Positions 8,711 through 17,623 are shown, numbered from the stretch's first letter. The stretch is DNA of 64,000 bases from Nodosilinea sp. FACHB-141 (GCF_014696135.1 NZ_JACJPP010000002.1:124001-188000), one strand, 5' to 3'. Notes: generated by a model not told the origin, from the letters alone. Numbers and translations are program-made.

Positions 8711-10172
8711 TCACTGGTTCATCGCCAAACCCAGCCCACTGCTTGAGAATCGGTAGCACATAAGAAATGGGACGGCGCTTTTCGACGGTGATGCGCACGG
8801 TGGTGGTCATGCCGGGGGTCATGGGCTGGTCGGGGCCTTGGGGGGAGGCCGACCAGCGCAATCGGCTGGGGTTGTTGGGGCTGTAGTCGGTTTGCAGGGT
8901 GGCGAAGACGGCAATATGCGGCCCCTCGCCCATGATGCCGGGCAGAATGTCAGGATGGCCGACCAGACGGGCGGCCCCAGCCTGGGTGACGGGAAAGCTC
9001 GACACCTCGTCAACCGTACCGAGAATACCGCCGTACTCTTCGCGCTTGACGGTGGTGGGGGTTGCCTGGAGCGTCATACCGACGCTGATTTTTTTGCCGT
9101 CGCTGACAGGTAGAAAGGCGACGCTGGTCAGGGGGGTGTTGCTGTCCTGGGCTGCAATCATCGCCACGGGCATGCCTGGGTCAAGACGCTGGCCGGGCTG
9201 GGCCATCACCTCGATCACCTGACCGTCGTGGTTGCTGGCGATCGTCCGGTTGCGGCCGAGCTGCTCGGTGAGTTGAGCGATCGTGGCTTCGGTGTCTTTG
9301 ATTTCTTTTTGGCGCTGGGCCAGGGTAGTGCTATCTTGCTCGCGCTGGGTGGCGGCGCGGGCGTCGAGATCTTGAAGTTGGGCTTGGAGGTCGGCGATAC
9401 GGTTGAGGTTGTCAAGGTAGTCGCGCTGGGCTTCGGTGTCGCGCAGATCTAGGGACTCAAGCTGAGTTTCAACATCGTTGACTTCGTTTTGCAGCTCTTG
9501 GTATTCCAGCTGTACGCTCAGCACCTCTTCTTGGGACATGGCTCCCTCGTCAGCCAAACGCTGCCAGTTCTCCCAGCGGGTTTGATAAATGGGCAGGCGG
9601 GCTTGCAGAGTTGTAAGCCGCTGCTGAAGGGTTCGGCGCTCCTGGCGTAGCGATTCTTCGGCGCGGGCTTGCAGGGTAGGGGTGAGGGATTGCTGCGATC
9701 GCAAATTCTGCTCCAGTGCCCGCCGCTGCTGGGCGATCGCCCCCTCATCTAGCCCACTGCGCTCGCTGTTTAACCGCTGGGCAGTCTGGTCTTGGATCTG
9801 AAGCTGAGTCAATTTCTCCTGGGCCAGCCGCAGCTGGGTCTCTATCTCAGACTGATCGAGCACCGCTAGAATATCGCCTGCCTTTACCCAGTCCCCCGGC
9901 TTCACCTCGATCGAGCGCAAGGGGCCAGCACCGGGCGATTGGGCCGTCACCACATCGCTGGGATAAACCAGCACCCCCTGCCCAGTGACAGTTAAGGGAA
10001 TTTGACCCAGCACGCTCCAGGCGGCCCCGGCACTGACCAACAGGCCCAGGGCCGTCAGCGCTAGCCAGCGCTTGGGGCTAACCACTTGCACCAGCTGATC
10101 GAGCTGTTCGGGAGAGGCGCTGCGCTCTAGCGCCTGAGGGCGAAATAGGTTGCTATGCTTTGCCGGTACCAT
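8694..10172 (-). CDS. HlyD-family membrane fusion protein of the NHLM export system
   Basis: The 492-residue protein has a cytoplasmic N-terminus, one transmembrane helix (WLALTALGLLVSAGAAWSVL), a lipoyl half-motif, a long heptad-rich coiled coil at about 120-310 and a C-terminal beta-barrel region (IEVMAQPGQRLDPGMPVAMI). This is the adaptor that joins an inner-membrane ABC exporter to an outer-membrane channel, and the layout matches NHLM_micro_HlyD. I chose the ATG at 10172 (MVPAKHSN) because GGAG lies 7 nt before it. A longer version starting at 10253 would add 27 residues with no supporting site. No TolC-like gene lies in the window, so the outer-membrane channel must be encoded elsewhere or not be needed. 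Confidence 0.88.
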   Translation of the reverse strand: MVPAKHSNLFRPQALERSASPEQLDQLVQVVSPKRWLALTALGLLVSAGAAWSVLGQIPLTVTGQGVLVYPSDVVTAQSPGAGPLRSIEVKPGDWVKAGDILAVLDQSEIETQLRLAQEKLTQLQIQDQTAQRLNSERSGLDEGAIAQQRRALEQNLRSQQSLTPTLQARAEESLRQERRTLQQRLTTLQARLPIYQTRWENWQRLADEGAMSQEEVLSVQLEYQELQNEVNDVETQLESLDLRDTEAQRDYLDNLNRIADLQAQLQDLDARAATQREQDSTTLAQRQKEIKDTEATIAQLTEQLGRNRTIASNHDGQVIEVMAQPGQRLDPGMPVAMIAAQDSNTPLTSVAFLPVSDGKKISVGMTLQATPTTVKREEYGGILGTVDEVSSFPVTQAGAARLVGHPDILPGIMGEGPHIAVFATLQTDYSPNNPSRLRWSASPQGPDQPMTPGMTTTVRITVEKRRPISYVLPILKQWAGFGDEPVKGVDG

Positions 10173-10354
10173 GGTCAAACTCCGGGAGAAAGGCAGAAGA
10201 ACGAAAAGTGAAGAACGAAGCAAGCGTAGGGTGAACACTGCCCACCAGCCCAAATCGTTCCTTGAGCAGTGGCGGGAGTGTTCATGGTTTTGGGGATAGC
10301 TGTCTCGGCTGTACAGTCAGCGCAGGCCCCTAACCAGAGGCGCAAATCCAAAAT

Positions 10355-11386
10355 CTAAAACTGAGCCTGGGTTTGCAGCCGCTGCACCAGCCATTCGAAA
10401 CGGGCCTCAGCCAGGGCCACCCGTTCTAGAAGCTGGCTATCGAGATCACTGTTAGGGGCCAAAGCGCCCAGTTTTTGCAGCATGAGCTGCTGTTTGCTGG
10501 CTAGCAGCAATGCCAGCAGTCGGTAGAGACGAGCGGCAAAGGGGCGATCGTAGAGCAGTTTGGCCAGCAGCCGCCAGCGAGGGATGGTCAGCAGGGTAGA
10601 CTCTCGCAAGGTGATCGCCCCTACCGCCGCCGGGGCCGAATCCAATAGCAGGGTTTCACCCACTAAATCGCCCCGTGACAGCCGGGCAAATTCGGTCTCT
10701 GCTCTATCTGGATCTGGCATGAGGGCGGTCACTACTAGGTTGGGCGGCTGCTCAGCGGCATTTAGGCCCACCGCCCCTTCTAGCAACAAATGCAGTGCAT
10801 CGACCGGATAGCCGCAGCGGAATAGAGGCGTACCGGGTTTTACAGATTCGACTTGCCCAACCGCCATCATCCAGTCCAGATCGCTGTCGGCCAGTTCGGC
10901 AAACACCGTCGCCGCTTCTTTAAGCTGAAGCTGGCCGAGCAGGGCCACGCTGTAGCCCATCTGCGCCGCCCACTGGGTAAGCTGTTGCCGTAGGGTCAGA
11001 GCTACAACTCGGTAGAACGGGGCGGCGAAGTCGGCATCGTCGGCCAGCTTTTGAGTGAGAGCGGTTAGGGGAAGCGCCAGAACGGTGGCATCGGTGAGGG
11101 CAAACAGGGCAGATTGGGAGAGGTAGGTCGTTACGGCAGGTAGTGCGCCAGTTAGATCCCCAGTGGATAATCGCAGGATTTCTTTAGGGATAGCTTTACC
11201 ACCCTCATCAGCTGATGGGGCCTCTAGCACCACCGATAGCTGACCGCTCACCACAATCCACAGATGGTTAAGAGGCTGGTTGGATGTGTGGAGGCGATCG
11301 CCTGCCTGAAGCGATCGCAGTGTACTGGCCTGTACCAGCCAATCCACATGTTGCTGGTTAAATTCTCGAAGTAGGGGCGTCGTCAT
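10355..11386 (-). CDS. Tandem cyclic-nucleotide-binding-domain protein of the export operon
   Basis: The 343 residues carry two Crp-like beta-roll domains, at about 15-140 and 160-300. Features include LWIVVSGQLSVV with LSTGDLTGALPA in the first and LLLEGAVGLN with LSRGDLVGETLLLDS in the second. The glycine-acidic phosphate-cassette pattern is better kept in the second. There is no helix-turn-helix, so it is not a Crp-type transcription factor. The ATG has AGAGGA 7 nt upstream. It sits between the peptide genes and the HlyD gene, spaced 31 bp from the upstream peptide stop. Proteins of this type recur in NHLM export clusters. A role in gating the exporter or chaperoning the peptides is inference. 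Confidence 0.8.
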   Translation of the reverse strand: MTTPLLREFNQQHVDWLVQASTLRSLQAGDRLHTSNQPLNHLWIVVSGQLSVVLEAPSADEGGKAIPKEILRLSTGDLTGALPAVTTYLSQSALFALTDATVLALPLTALTQKLADDADFAAPFYRVVALTLRQQLTQWAAQMGYSVALLGQLQLKEAATVFAELADSDLDWMMAVGQVESVKPGTPLFRCGYPVDALHLLLEGAVGLNAAEQPPNLVVTALMPDPDRAETEFARLSRGDLVGETLLLDSAPAAVGAITLRESTLLTIPRWRLLAKLLYDRPFAARLYRLLALLLASKQQLMLQKLGALAPNSDLDSQLLERVALAEARFEWLVQRLQTQAQF

Positions 11387-11417
11387 GGCGAGATCCTCTT
11401 GTTAATACTTAAAGCGG

Positions 11418-11693
11418 CTACCGACCAAACAGCCGCGATAGCCCGGCAAACACAGCAAAAATTTGGTCTACCGACTCAAAGCCCAACCCAGCAAACTGAA
11501 AGGCTCCTGAGGATGTATTAGAGGTTTGAGCCAGCGTAGACCCTGGGCAACCACAGCCGCCCGACTGACCCAAAAGGCTTTCACTTTGATCGAATATGGA
11601 ACCCGAAATAAAAATATCTAACCCGCCAGAAACCTCTTCTAATTCTGTTAGTGACAGCTCAACGGGGGCGAGATCTAAATCATGCTCTTTCAT
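11418..11693 (-). CDS. Double-glycine leader peptide 1 (bacteriocin-like precursor)
   Basis: The 91-residue protein has an acidic leader ending in LTELEEVSGG, the classic C39 cleavage motif with hydrophobic residues at -4, -7 and -12 relative to the cut. Cleavage would release a core of about 66 residues rich in Gly, Ser and Phe. The core holds a short GGCGCPG motif with two Cys residues and an aromatic C-terminus (FAVFAGLSRLFGR). It is adjacent to the cyclic-nucleotide-binding and exporter genes. There is no lanthipeptide, radical-SAM or cyclodehydratase gene beside it, so an unmodified or disulphide-containing product is the simplest reading. It could alternatively be a signalling or self-recognition peptide. 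Confidence 0.82.
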   Translation of the reverse strand: MKEHDLDLAPVELSLTELEEVSGGLDIFISGSIFDQSESLLGQSGGCGCPGSTLAQTSNTSSGAFQFAGLGFESVDQIFAVFAGLSRLFGR

Positions 11694-11760
11694 GGCTTAC
11701 GAAATCCTGTCTCTAGATCAATAACTGGGTCAATCTTGGCCCACTCAAACTTAGGAAACA

Positions 11761-11791
11761 TGCAGAGACATGGTGGAGCCATATCTCTGCA
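11761..11791 (-). promoter_or_regulatory. Hairpin between the two precursor-peptide genes
   Basis: TGCAGAGA pairs with TCTCTGCA around an inner ATGG/CCAT stem and a 5-nt loop, with one mismatch. On the minus strand there is no U-tract after it. It looks more like an intercistronic processing or stabilising hairpin, or a weak attenuator, than a strong terminator. Confidence 0.55.
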
Positions 11792-11871
11792 TGGAAGCCC
11801 TGTAGACTAGTACGCCGAGTGGTTAGAGGGTTGATGTCTAAGGGGCACTCGTCGTTTGGACAGGGGCTTTT

Positions 11872-12159
11872 TTACAGCCCGAAGCTAATCACATCGGAGT
11901 TACCAGAGGCGGTATCAAAGCCAGTGAGAGAGCTAATGCTGCCAGCACCGTTAGGGCCAGCAAAGCTCACCTGATCCATCTTGATACCCGACTGCTCGAA
12001 GAAGCTGCTCGCCCCTTTGAACAGGCTGCTGATATCGCCTAGGCCGCTGACACCCCCACTGCAATCGTCGAGTTCGCCTGCGGAAAGCTCAGTGATGGCC
12101 AGGTTAGCGGCCTCTTCAGCTTCGGCAATGATGTCGTTGGGCTTGATCATGTCAGACAT
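11872..12159 (-). CDS. Double-glycine leader peptide 2 (bacteriocin-like precursor)
   Basis: The 95-residue protein has an acidic leader ending in ITELSAGELDDCSGG. The predicted core of about 60 residues is Gly/Ser/Phe-rich, lacks Cys, and ends in SDVISFGL. The leader itself contains one Cys at -4. A strong AAGGAG lies 7 nt before the ATG, the best ribosome binding site in the operon, which fits high expression of a precursor. It is the first gene of the export operon. The leader shares the E-L-x-x-V/C-S-G-G end with peptide 1, but the cores differ, so the pair may be a two-component product or two independent substrates. No modification enzyme is visible. Confidence 0.82.
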   Translation of the reverse strand: MSDMIKPNDIIAEAEEAANLAITELSAGELDDCSGGVSGLGDISSLFKGASSFFEQSGIKMDQVSFAGPNGAGSISSLTGFDTASGNSDVISFGL

Positions 12160-12465
12160 GGAAGTTTCTCCTTTTGAGAAGTTGTTTTTTCCGAGTTAGG
12201 AAGGTAGGTTTATTTGCCTTCCTGTTCTTACCTATGTCTGACGAAGATGAGCTTATTCACAACGTGAGCGGGGATTTTAAAAATTTTAGGTGTATCTTTA
12301 AGCCTGCTTGGCTGGCCTCGATCTACGCAATGATGGAGGCAATTCATTCATAAAATTGTAGAGGCATAGCATGCTATGCCTCTACAGGGATACAGATAAG
12401 AATTGGGGCTAAACCAACAGAATTTGGAGCGATAGTGGCAGTATCCAGCCTACGGAGTATTTGAC
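12160..12465. other. Gene-free stretch upstream of the peptide operon
   Basis: About 306 bp without a supported gene. It holds a 7-bp hairpin (AGGAAGG/CCTTCCT, 12198-12223) in the probable 5' leader of the peptide operon, AT-rich sequence near 12273-12300 where a promoter could lie, and the 30-bp palindrome listed separately. No clear -35/-10 pair could be assigned. Confidence 0.5.
12357..12386. repeat. 30-bp perfect palindrome, cyanobacterial interspersed repeat type
   Basis: GTAGAGGCATAGCATGCTATGCCTCTAC read with one flanking T and A is its own reverse complement over 30 bp, centred on GCATGC. Palindromes of the GTAGAGRCGT-GCATGC-ACGYCTCTAC style are common small dispersed repeats in filamentous cyanobacteria. 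It lies between the peptide operon and the next minus-strand gene and could form a cruciform or RNA hairpin. Confidence 0.75.
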
Positions 12466-13389
12466 TTAGTAATAGCCTTCTTCTGTGGGCTGTAAGGATA
12501 TTGGAGTAGGGGCATCATTTTCACTAGCTTTGGGCTTTGCAGACTGCTGCAACTGTCGCGCCTGCTGGTGATAGCGCAGGGCAATTTCGTTTTGCCGTAA
12601 ACCTTCGTGCAGGCTGGCGAGATCGGTTAAGATTTCGGCGGCCAATGCGCGATCGCACTTTTGGCACAGCATCAGGGCAGCTTCAAAATGGGCGATCGCC
12701 AAATCAGTGTGACCTGCACCGCTGGCCAGCCGGGCAATGCGCCTGCGAATCATGATTTCGTAGCTGTTGCCTTCTAGCTGGTGCTGGTGCTGACGATAGC
12801 CATCGAGAGCGGCTTCGTAGCAGGAAAGAGCGCACCAGTGCTCGCCCCGTACGGCATAGACTCGCCCCATGCAGCCCAGGGTAATGGCTTCACCCAGTTC
12901 GTCGCCCAGTTCGTGGCGCAGGGCGAGGGCTTTCTCTAGGGTTCTAAGCGCCAGGCGATAGCGGCGACGATAGTAGAGGCCCATGCCTAGGGTGTGAAGG
13001 GCAGCAGCATAGCCTGCATCGTCTGCTGTATTGTGCAGATGCTGCACGGCTTGGGCGGCGTAGTCGTAGGCCCAGCGGTACTGCTGACGTTGGGCAAACA
13101 CCACGCTGAGGTGGGTGAGGGTGTGACCTAGGGAAACGGCATCTTCGGCGTGGCTAAAGGCGTTGAGCGATCGCAGATAGGCCCCGGCGGCGCGATCCCA
13201 TTCGCCCAGTTGGCAGTAGAGCTGGCCCAGGGCACTCTGGGTTTTGCCGGTTTCGAGCAAGGCAGGTACAGACCGTAACCAGGAGAGGTGATAGCGCTGT
13301 TCAATGGTCTGTACTACCGGAAAAGTCTGCATCAAAATTACCGGGCGGCTCTGGGTCAGGTAAGCGATCGCAAAGCGGGGACTAAGCAT
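12466..13389 (-). CDS. Soluble TPR-repeat protein
   Basis: The 307-residue protein contains about six TPR-like helix pairs, for example ALGQLYCQLGEWDRAAGAYL, ALHTLGMGLYYRRRYRLALR and ALRYHQQARQLQ near the end. There is no signal peptide and no enzymatic domain. The ATG at 13389 gives the full frame; a second in-frame ATG at 13332 (MQTFPVV) is possible and neither has a clear Shine-Dalgarno. It is the last gene of a same-strand run with the caspase-fold protease and another TPR protein, which suggests that it binds proteins in the same process. Specific function is not recognisable. Confidence 0.75.
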   Translation of the reverse strand: MLSPRFAIAYLTQSRPVILMQTFPVVQTIEQRYHLSWLRSVPALLETGKTQSALGQLYCQLGEWDRAAGAYLRSLNAFSHAEDAVSLGHTLTHLSVVFAQRQQYRWAYDYAAQAVQHLHNTADDAGYAAALHTLGMGLYYRRRYRLALRTLEKALALRHELGDELGEAITLGCMGRVYAVRGEHWCALSCYEAALDGYRQHQHQLEGNSYEIMIRRRIARLASGAGHTDLAIAHFEAALMLCQKCDRALAAEILTDLASLHEGLRQNEIALRYHQQARQLQQSAKPKASENDAPTPISLQPTEEGYY

Positions 13390-13481
13390 AGGAATGGGGT
13401 TGAACTCATCTACCTTCTCTTATGTCTGGAGCAGCCAAACCTATGCAGTGGCGGCTAGTTAGCGATCACTCCGCCGAGCGC

Positions 13482-15764
13482 TCATTTTTCTACTACCTGA
13501 ATCAGGGTAGACAGGGCCGCGAGCTGGGTGGTGTCTACCCCGCGCACATCACCGCGCAGGCTGTTCGAGCTTCGGGTGCTGCGATCGATGTCGCCCAGTA
13601 GGGTTTCTATCACATTGACAGGGTTATCGTTTTGCAAGCCGATGGGGTCGCCGCTACGGGTGTTGTTGGCGACGGCAATTTGCTGAAGACCGCGTAGGGC
13701 ATCACGCAGGGGACTGGTGCTCACCAGAGTTAGAATTTCAGCATAACCAGAGCTGCTCAAACACAGGTGAAAGGCTTCGCTGGGGTTGCTACAGTAACTG
13801 CGGTTCGGGTCGCGCCCTGCCTCCTGACGGGGAATATCTAGCTGCTGACCCGGTTCTAAGAGTGATTCACTTTCAGGAGCATCCCAATCGGTAGGGTGCA
13901 GCACTGACATACTCCCTGAGCTGCCGATGGCTAGCACGGCTATGTAGAGGCTACGAAATTCACCATTGGTCACCGTCACCACAATTTCGCTGCCCGATCG
14001 CAACGTCTGCCCCGAGCCCTCTAACCGCTGGGCGATCAGCTCACTCTGACCACCCCGGCCGCTGGCACTGCGACCTACAGCCACGGTACTATTGACCGGC
14101 TGCACAACGACATCGACATTGAGGTGAGAGGTGTCGCTGTTGAGCACCGATCGCAGCACCTGCCCCGCTAGCAGCAGCTTGAGCGTAGGGTTAAGCCGTT
14201 GAATTGCCGCTGCAATGGGCTCATTAGGCTCGCCAAAGCTGTCGCGAATGGCTGACAATCCCGGCGTAAACAGGCCAACGCTGCCTAACTGGCCTACATT
14301 CTGCACAGCCTCGGTAGCGGCGATCGCCAGCCCCTGCTCAGTCATACGCCCCAGCAGGTAGTGGGGACTTTGGCCACTGTCTATTGCGACGGGCTGAATG
14401 CGGTTGAAGGTGGCTAACTGCGATCGCGCCGTCTCCAACTCTGCCCCCAAAGAGTTATCTAGACCCACTCGCAGGGTCAGATCGGTCGGCACTCCTCGCA
14501 CCCGCTCCCGCAGTAGTTGCCCCGCTGCGATCTGCCCCCGAGTGCCATCCGCCAGAGTACCGTAGCCCTCCAGCCCTACCCGCCGGGTTTGCTCAACTTG
14601 GCCAATCTCATTGCCATTGCTATCTACGACCGAAAAAATGGCTCCACTCTCAAAGGCTGATAGGCTTTGGGATGACACGCCCCCCAGCCAGAACTTGACC
14701 TCGCCACTGGCCTCGGTGCCCACCACCACGGCCTCTGCTGCCGGGGACTGGGGACGGCTAAAAAAGAGTGGCTCTTGCCCAAAGTTGCGCCCTGGCTCTA
14801 CCTCGTAGATGGGTGACTGCACAATGCGAGCGCTGTTGGCCACATCCCGCGTGCTGCGGGATAGGTCGACAAACACGCGATCGAGCGGCAGGCTACCGGG
14901 CTGCTGCCACAGATAGCGGGTCAGCGCGTAGGTAAATGCCCCCGCGTAAAACTGCCCCACCCCCTCACCAAAGGAGGCATCGGCGGCCAGCTGGTTGGCC
15001 TGGGCTGACCCGAGCGCTACCCCTCGGGCAATGCCTTTACTGCGCTCGGTCTTGAGCTGAGCATGTGACCAGCCCAACCGCGTCAGCCAGCGATCCTGTT
15101 CAGCCAGTTCTAGAGCACTGGGTGCCGCATCGCCTAGCGCTACCTGTGATTCAACGGCTCGCATGATCAGCTCGCCTCGGGTGCCACCGCCGGAGTGGCA
15201 GCTGTCGAGCATGACGGTCACCTGGTCGGTTTTGAGGTTTGCCATCAGCAAAAACAGGGTTTTGCCCATGATGTCGTTGACTTGGTTGCCCTGTAGGTTG
15301 AGCCGAGCGTCGTGGGGTAGCAGGCTGCCGTTGTAGCCCGATGCCCCATTGGCGATCGCAATCGGGTCGGGGTCGCGCACTAAAGAGCCGTGGCCCGAGA
15401 AGTGAAACACCACCACATCCCCCGGCTGGGCCTGGTCGATTAGGTGAGTCTCAAAAGCATCTAGCAGGTTCTGGCGTGTGGCGGCCTGGTTTTCTAGGGT
15501 GAGAATATTGGCTGGGTCAAAGCCAAAGCGATGTACCAGCAGCTCTTTTTGCATACGCACGTCGGTGAGGCAGCCTCGCAGGGAAGTGACCCCGGCAGGG
15601 TACTGGTTGACGCCCACTAGCAGGGCCAGTTTGCGGGGAGTGGGTTGGGCTAGGGCGCGGGCGTAGCGATCGCCCTGCTGCCGCACATTCATCTGGCTGA
15701 GGCCTATGGCGGCCAGGGCAGACCCGGCGACCTGCAAAAACCGACGCCGTTTAAAACTTGACAT
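13482..15764 (-). CDS. Tat-exported caspase-fold protease (peptidase C14, orthocaspase type)
   Basis: The 760-residue protein begins with a twin-arginine signal (SSFKRRRFLQVAGSALAAIG). A caspase p20-like domain follows at about 43-330, with the first strand LALLVGVNQYP, catalytic His125 in FHFSGHG and catalytic Cys189 in VMLDSCHSGG. Both dyad residues are intact, so it should be an active Arg/Lys-type cysteine peptidase; substrate preference is inferred from the family. The C-terminal half (about 350-760) is a large beta-rich region of DUF4384 style (GQQLDIPRQ, ILTLVSTSPL). The ATG at 15764 has AGGA 9 nt upstream and starts the Tat motif directly; a longer frame to 15848 adds unsupported residues. 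Export through the Tat system places it outside the cytoplasm. TPR genes flank it on both sides. Confidence 0.88.
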   Translation of the reverse strand: MSSFKRRRFLQVAGSALAAIGLSQMNVRQQGDRYARALAQPTPRKLALLVGVNQYPAGVTSLRGCLTDVRMQKELLVHRFGFDPANILTLENQAATRQNLLDAFETHLIDQAQPGDVVVFHFSGHGSLVRDPDPIAIANGASGYNGSLLPHDARLNLQGNQVNDIMGKTLFLLMANLKTDQVTVMLDSCHSGGGTRGELIMRAVESQVALGDAAPSALELAEQDRWLTRLGWSHAQLKTERSKGIARGVALGSAQANQLAADASFGEGVGQFYAGAFTYALTRYLWQQPGSLPLDRVFVDLSRSTRDVANSARIVQSPIYEVEPGRNFGQEPLFFSRPQSPAAEAVVVGTEASGEVKFWLGGVSSQSLSAFESGAIFSVVDSNGNEIGQVEQTRRVGLEGYGTLADGTRGQIAAGQLLRERVRGVPTDLTLRVGLDNSLGAELETARSQLATFNRIQPVAIDSGQSPHYLLGRMTEQGLAIAATEAVQNVGQLGSVGLFTPGLSAIRDSFGEPNEPIAAAIQRLNPTLKLLLAGQVLRSVLNSDTSHLNVDVVVQPVNSTVAVGRSASGRGGQSELIAQRLEGSGQTLRSGSEIVVTVTNGEFRSLYIAVLAIGSSGSMSVLHPTDWDAPESESLLEPGQQLDIPRQEAGRDPNRSYCSNPSEAFHLCLSSSGYAEILTLVSTSPLRDALRGLQQIAVANNTRSGDPIGLQNDNPVNVIETLLGDIDRSTRSSNSLRGDVRGVDTTQLAALSTLIQVVEK

Positions 15765-15935
15765 AGGGCATGATCCTAAAAAGTTAAACAACACAGATGG
15801 GCCAGATATGACTGCCATGAACGGTTCTATTCGCTCGATTGGATACAAAGTTATCGGCCTGATTTCCTATTGAGCTAATTGAGCCGATTGAGCAAAGGCG
15901 ACAGATCTAGAAATTTCTTCGACTGAGTTAAAAAA

Positions 15936-16841
15936 CTACGTAATTAACCTCTGATAAAATGCTTTTTGCCTAACCGAATCCAGGAGATTATTGACGGACT
16001 CTTCTCCTTGAGAGTCGCTTATTTGTTGATAAACCAGTAACCCTTGTTGATAGCAGCTCGTTGCCTGTTCATACTGACTCAATTCTTCATAGGCTTTACC
16101 CTGCCCAACCCATGCGTAGGCTATTTCACATTGGGGTATAAAAGCATTTAAGTCGCGGGCCTGCTGATAGTGCGACGCCGCTCTAGAGTAATCGCCGGTA
16201 ACTAGAAAGATATCACCTAGATTTAACAATGCAAACGCAGCCTCCACAGGCAAGTGATCATTCGCAAAGGAAAAGGCCTGTTCGTACCATTCAATCGCCT
16301 GGCCGTATTCACAGCGATCGCGGTAGAGATTGGCTAGGTTAAAAAATGTCAATGTGATTTGCTGTTGCTGCCCAAAGAGCAGCCGATAAATGGATAATGC
16401 CTGTTGAAAACATTCATAGGCTAATTGAGGTTGATCAATTGCTCCATGGGCTCGCCCCAAATTGTTTAGAATATTAGCTTCACTCTCGCGACGGGAAGCT
16501 AATTCACGAGCATCAGAATCGGTAAACTGTCGGATAGCCTGTAACGCTTGCTCAAAGCAGTCAAGCGCTTTCTGAAATTCCTTCAAGTTCCGATAGGTAA
16601 CCCCTAAGTCATTAAGTGATGCGGCTTCGTTTTTGATATCCTTGAGCGTTAGAGCCAGCGATAAGGCTTTTTCTAGTGTTTCAATTTCCTGTGTAGTCTG
16701 ACCTTCACTTCGAAATAGCGAAATTGCTTGCCAATAAGATTTGGTAGCTGATTGAAGATCATGAGTTTGAACCTGGCTATCGCCTGTTCGCAGGTATGTA
16801 ACAGCTAAGGAAACCAGAGCATTATGTTGCTTCTGATTCAT
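15936..16841 (-). CDS. Soluble TPR-repeat protein
   Basis: The protein is 301 residues from the ATG at 16841 (MNQKQHNALVSLAV); the frame is open four codons further to a TTG. It holds about six TPR units, including ASLNDLGVTYRNLKEFQKAL and NLANLYRDRCEYGQAIEWYE. The DNA is clearly more AT-rich than the neighbouring genes, which hints at a different history or relaxed constraint. No signal peptide or catalytic domain is seen. It lies between the Tat-exported caspase-fold protease and a secreted protein, all on one strand. Function beyond protein binding is not recognisable. Confidence 0.75.
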   Translation of the reverse strand: MNQKQHNALVSLAVTYLRTGDSQVQTHDLQSATKSYWQAISLFRSEGQTTQEIETLEKALSLALTLKDIKNEAASLNDLGVTYRNLKEFQKALDCFEQALQAIRQFTDSDARELASRRESEANILNNLGRAHGAIDQPQLAYECFQQALSIYRLLFGQQQQITLTFFNLANLYRDRCEYGQAIEWYEQAFSFANDHLPVEAAFALLNLGDIFLVTGDYSRAASHYQQARDLNAFIPQCEIAYAWVGQGKAYEELSQYEQATSCYQQGLLVYQQISDSQGEESVNNLLDSVRQKAFYQRLIT

Positions 16842-16864
16842 AGAGATTACCAAATTAGTAGTGG

Positions 16865-17446
16865 CTAAAAATTATCTTCATCCAAGGCTTCGGTTTGAGC
16901 ATTGCCGCCTTCTACCGGATGCAACGTGACTTCGAGGGTGGTCCAGTATTCGGTGTTGCCTTCGCGCTTGACTACAAACTCTGTGGGGTCGCTAAAGGCA
17001 GATAGGGCCATATCGCGGCGAAATTTTTGCTGGTCAGCATCCCAGTCGATGCCGGTAGCAAAGCGCAGATCGCAGGTACAGGTACCCACATCGTCTAGGG
17101 TGACGTCTTCATTGGCCCGCACGTACACAAACCGCAGAGCTTGGCCAGAATTAGCATCTACCAGCTTAAAAACCGCATCGAAAGCATTGCCGTTTTTGAC
17201 GGTGAGCTGGCCGTAGCCGCTGCCTACGGGAGGCGTAATTTGGGTGCCCGTGGGTAGCGAAACCGGCAGCCGCAGACTGGGCAAAGTTGCTATCCCCGCC
17301 ACAGACGTGGATAGGGGAGTGAACGCTGTGCTCGGAGGGCTGGAGGTCAACGACGACAGTATTGCGGCTAAACCACATAGCCCGGCCAGGGCCGTCATTT
17401 GTAGCCGTCGAGTGGTGGGGCGAAGCGCGGTGGATGTAGAAGTCAT
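16865..17446 (-). CDS. Small secreted protein of unknown function
   Basis: The protein is 193 residues from the ATG at 17446. A basic N-terminus and hydrophobic segment (MTALAGLCGLAAILSSL) form a signal peptide. The mature part is beta-rich, with LTVKNGNAFDAVFKLVDA, RFVYVRANEDVTL, a CTCDLRFATG segment with two Cys, and an acidic end (ALDEDNF). The pattern of a ligand-like beta-sandwich with a conserved acidic tail is one I have seen in hypothetical secreted proteins, but I cannot name a family with confidence. The frame is open to 17662, overlapping the divergent TPR-CHAT gene, so the shorter start is preferred. It probably heads the minus-strand run that includes the caspase-fold protease. 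Confidence 0.7.
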   Translation of the reverse strand: MTSTSTALRPTTRRLQMTALAGLCGLAAILSSLTSSPPSTAFTPLSTSVAGIATLPSLRLPVSLPTGTQITPPVGSGYGQLTVKNGNAFDAVFKLVDANSGQALRFVYVRANEDVTLDDVGTCTCDLRFATGIDWDADQQKFRRDMALSAFSDPTEFVVKREGNTEYWTTLEVTLHPVEGGNAQTEALDEDNF

Positions 17447-17623
17447 GGGAGAAGTTTTCTGCGGTGGGGGAAAAGAGGCCCTAGGGTCTCTCTGCAAGGT
17501 TCTATGGCCGAGACTTGGGAACTTATTCACTAGAACTGTAGATTTACTGCCCTGCCAAACGGGGACGCAAAGCTGACGTTGTCTTTGCAGAAAACTGAAT
17601 AAGTTCACTTCAACCAGCCATAT

